Below, in pieces: positions 63,424-64,000 of a stretch of 64,000 nucleotides of DNA. The notes beneath the pieces were generated by a model that had not been told where the DNA came from, did no database searches, and was given only the letters and a program-made list of their open reading frames with translations. Both the position numbers and the translations under genes were made by a program. Each line of letters opens with the position of its first letter. Within the stretch, counting starts at the first letter, position 1. Source of the stretch: SZUA-36 sp963759155 (GTDB lineage: Bacteria > Pseudomonadota > Gammaproteobacteria > Xanthomonadales > SZUA-36); contig CAVWXX010000016.1 in NCBI GenBank assembly GCA_963759155.1, positions 62,001 through 126,000 on the forward strand, given 5' to 3'.

Positions 63424-64000
63424 GTGACAGACAGTTTTTTCATGCAAGCATTTGTGTACCTGGCAGCAGCGGTCATTGCCGTTCCCATCGCAAAACGCCT
63501 GGGGCTTGGATCAGCGCTTGGTTACCTGCTGGCCGGACTCATCATTGGTCCGAACCTGTTGTCACTTGTAGGGAGTGAAGGTCAGGATGTCATGCATTTT
63601 GCCGAGTTTGGCGTGGTGCTGATGCTTTTTCTTGTCGGTCTTGAGCTTCAACCATCCATTTTGTGGCGAATGCGGGTGCCCATTATTGGTCTGGGTGGTT
63701 TGCAGGTCGTCGTCACCACGCTCGTCATTGCTCTTTTATGTGCGTTTTGGGGGTTTGAATGGCAAACGGCACTCACTATCGGCCTGGTTTTCTCAATGTC
63801 ATCGACGGCCATTGTGCTGCAGACACTGGATGAAAAAAGCTGGTTAAAGACCGTCGCGGGCAAGAGCGGTTTTTCTGTCCTGCTCTTTCAGGATGTAGCA
63901 GTCATCTTCATGCTGGCGGCCATACCATTCCTGGCAATACCCGAATTCATCGGTGATGGACAACTTTTGCAGCACGCCTCAAACACAGCAGAGTCTGAGC
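63424..64000 (+). CDS. KefB/KefC-type K+:H+ antiporter, N-terminal part (partial)
   Basis: 192 codons from a GTG after AGGAGAG to the window edge, with no stop. Residues start VTDSFFMQAFVYLAAAVIAVPIAKRLGLG, and the CPA2 pattern continues with LGYLLAGLIIGP, FAEFGVVLMLFLVGLELQP, and SMSSTAIVLQTL, all hallmarks of the Kef/CPA2 membrane domain. The C-terminal TrkA-N part, if present, lies outside the window. Confidence 0.9.
   Translation, partial: MTDSFFMQAFVYLAAAVIAVPIAKRLGLGSALGYLLAGLIIGPNLLSLVGSEGQDVMHFAEFGVVLMLFLVGLELQPSILWRMRVPIIGLGGLQVVVTTLVIALLCAFWGFEWQTALTIGLVFSMSSTAIVLQTLDEKSWLKTVAGKSGFSVLLFQDVAVIFMLAAIPFLAIPEFIGDGQLLQHASNTAESE

Overview
The window reads as chromosome from a free-living, probably marine, Gammaproteobacterium. 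The basis is a class-B aspartate carbamoyltransferase (PyrB with a zinc-binding PyrI), a Pseudomonas-like ArcB ornithine carbamoyltransferase, SlyX, a YihE/SrkA-type kinase, a CbpA/CbpM pair, a tripartite RND pump with a NodT lipoprotein, and two cyclophilins. I cannot place it to genus. No rRNA, tRNA, CRISPR, integrase or transposase gene was seen.

Layout. 1-1.7 kb: end of a TPR protein, a TlpA-like thioredoxin and a periplasmic TPR protein. 2-5.4 kb: a carbamoyl-phosphate cluster (ArcB-type OTCase, carbamate kinase with a frameshift, pyrB, pyrI). 5.4-12.4 kb: the complete F1Fo ATP synthase operon on the minus strand (atpBEFHAGDC, no atpI), with an enlarged a subunit. 12.6-18.6 kb: a K+ channel-like protein, a PLD-family lipoprotein, a Yip1-like membrane protein and a MacA/MacB-type ABC export operon. 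18.6-21.7 kb: three genes that look damaged (a 5'-truncated LssY-like gene, a frameshifted arylsulfatase, a 3'-truncated lipoprotein) around a REP-like palindrome. 22-31.7 kb: MscS channel, a 1081-residue BNR/VPS10-like secreted protein, a TolB-like/TPR membrane protein, a YugP-like zinc peptidase, a DUF2202 ferritin-like protein with a long structured leader, and a CPA1 antiporter. 31.7-39.3 kb: an SLC13/TrkA-C permease and an RND efflux operon. 39.6-46.7 kb: CbpA/CbpM, a periplasmic methyltransferase-like protein, a frameshifted porin behind a cyclophilin, a DUF3014 protein and an FMN-dependent 2-hydroxyacid oxidase. 46.8-51.6 kb: ilvD and an overlapping CoA-transferase/acyl-CoA ligase pair. 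51.6-55.8 kb: a MITE-like hairpin, an MsbA-type ABC exporter and a KAP-family NTPase with an EF-hand loop and Arg in place of the Walker A Lys. 55.8-64 kb: second cyclophilin, VOC protein, SlyX, SrkA, NYN-LOTUS protein, DsrE-like protein, a probable sigma54-driven small transcription unit, ilvE, a CDF metal exporter and the start of a KefB/C-type antiporter.

How it works together. Most of the window is housekeeping or envelope physiology: energy coupling (ATP synthase), ion and volume homeostasis (K+ channel, MscS, CPA1 and Kef-type antiporters, CDF exporter), drug or lipid export (RND, MacAB, MsbA) and amino-acid/pyrimidine metabolism (OTCase, ATCase, IlvD, IlvE). The least explained pieces are the sigma54 promoter, small RNA or peptide, terminator unit at 60.8-61.1 kb, the atypical KAP-EF-hand NTPase at 54-55.8 kb, and the nested hairpin at 51.65-51.79 kb. 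Three independent single-base frameshifts (arcC, sulfatase, porin) mean either real gene decay or indel errors in this sequence. Reads would be needed to tell.
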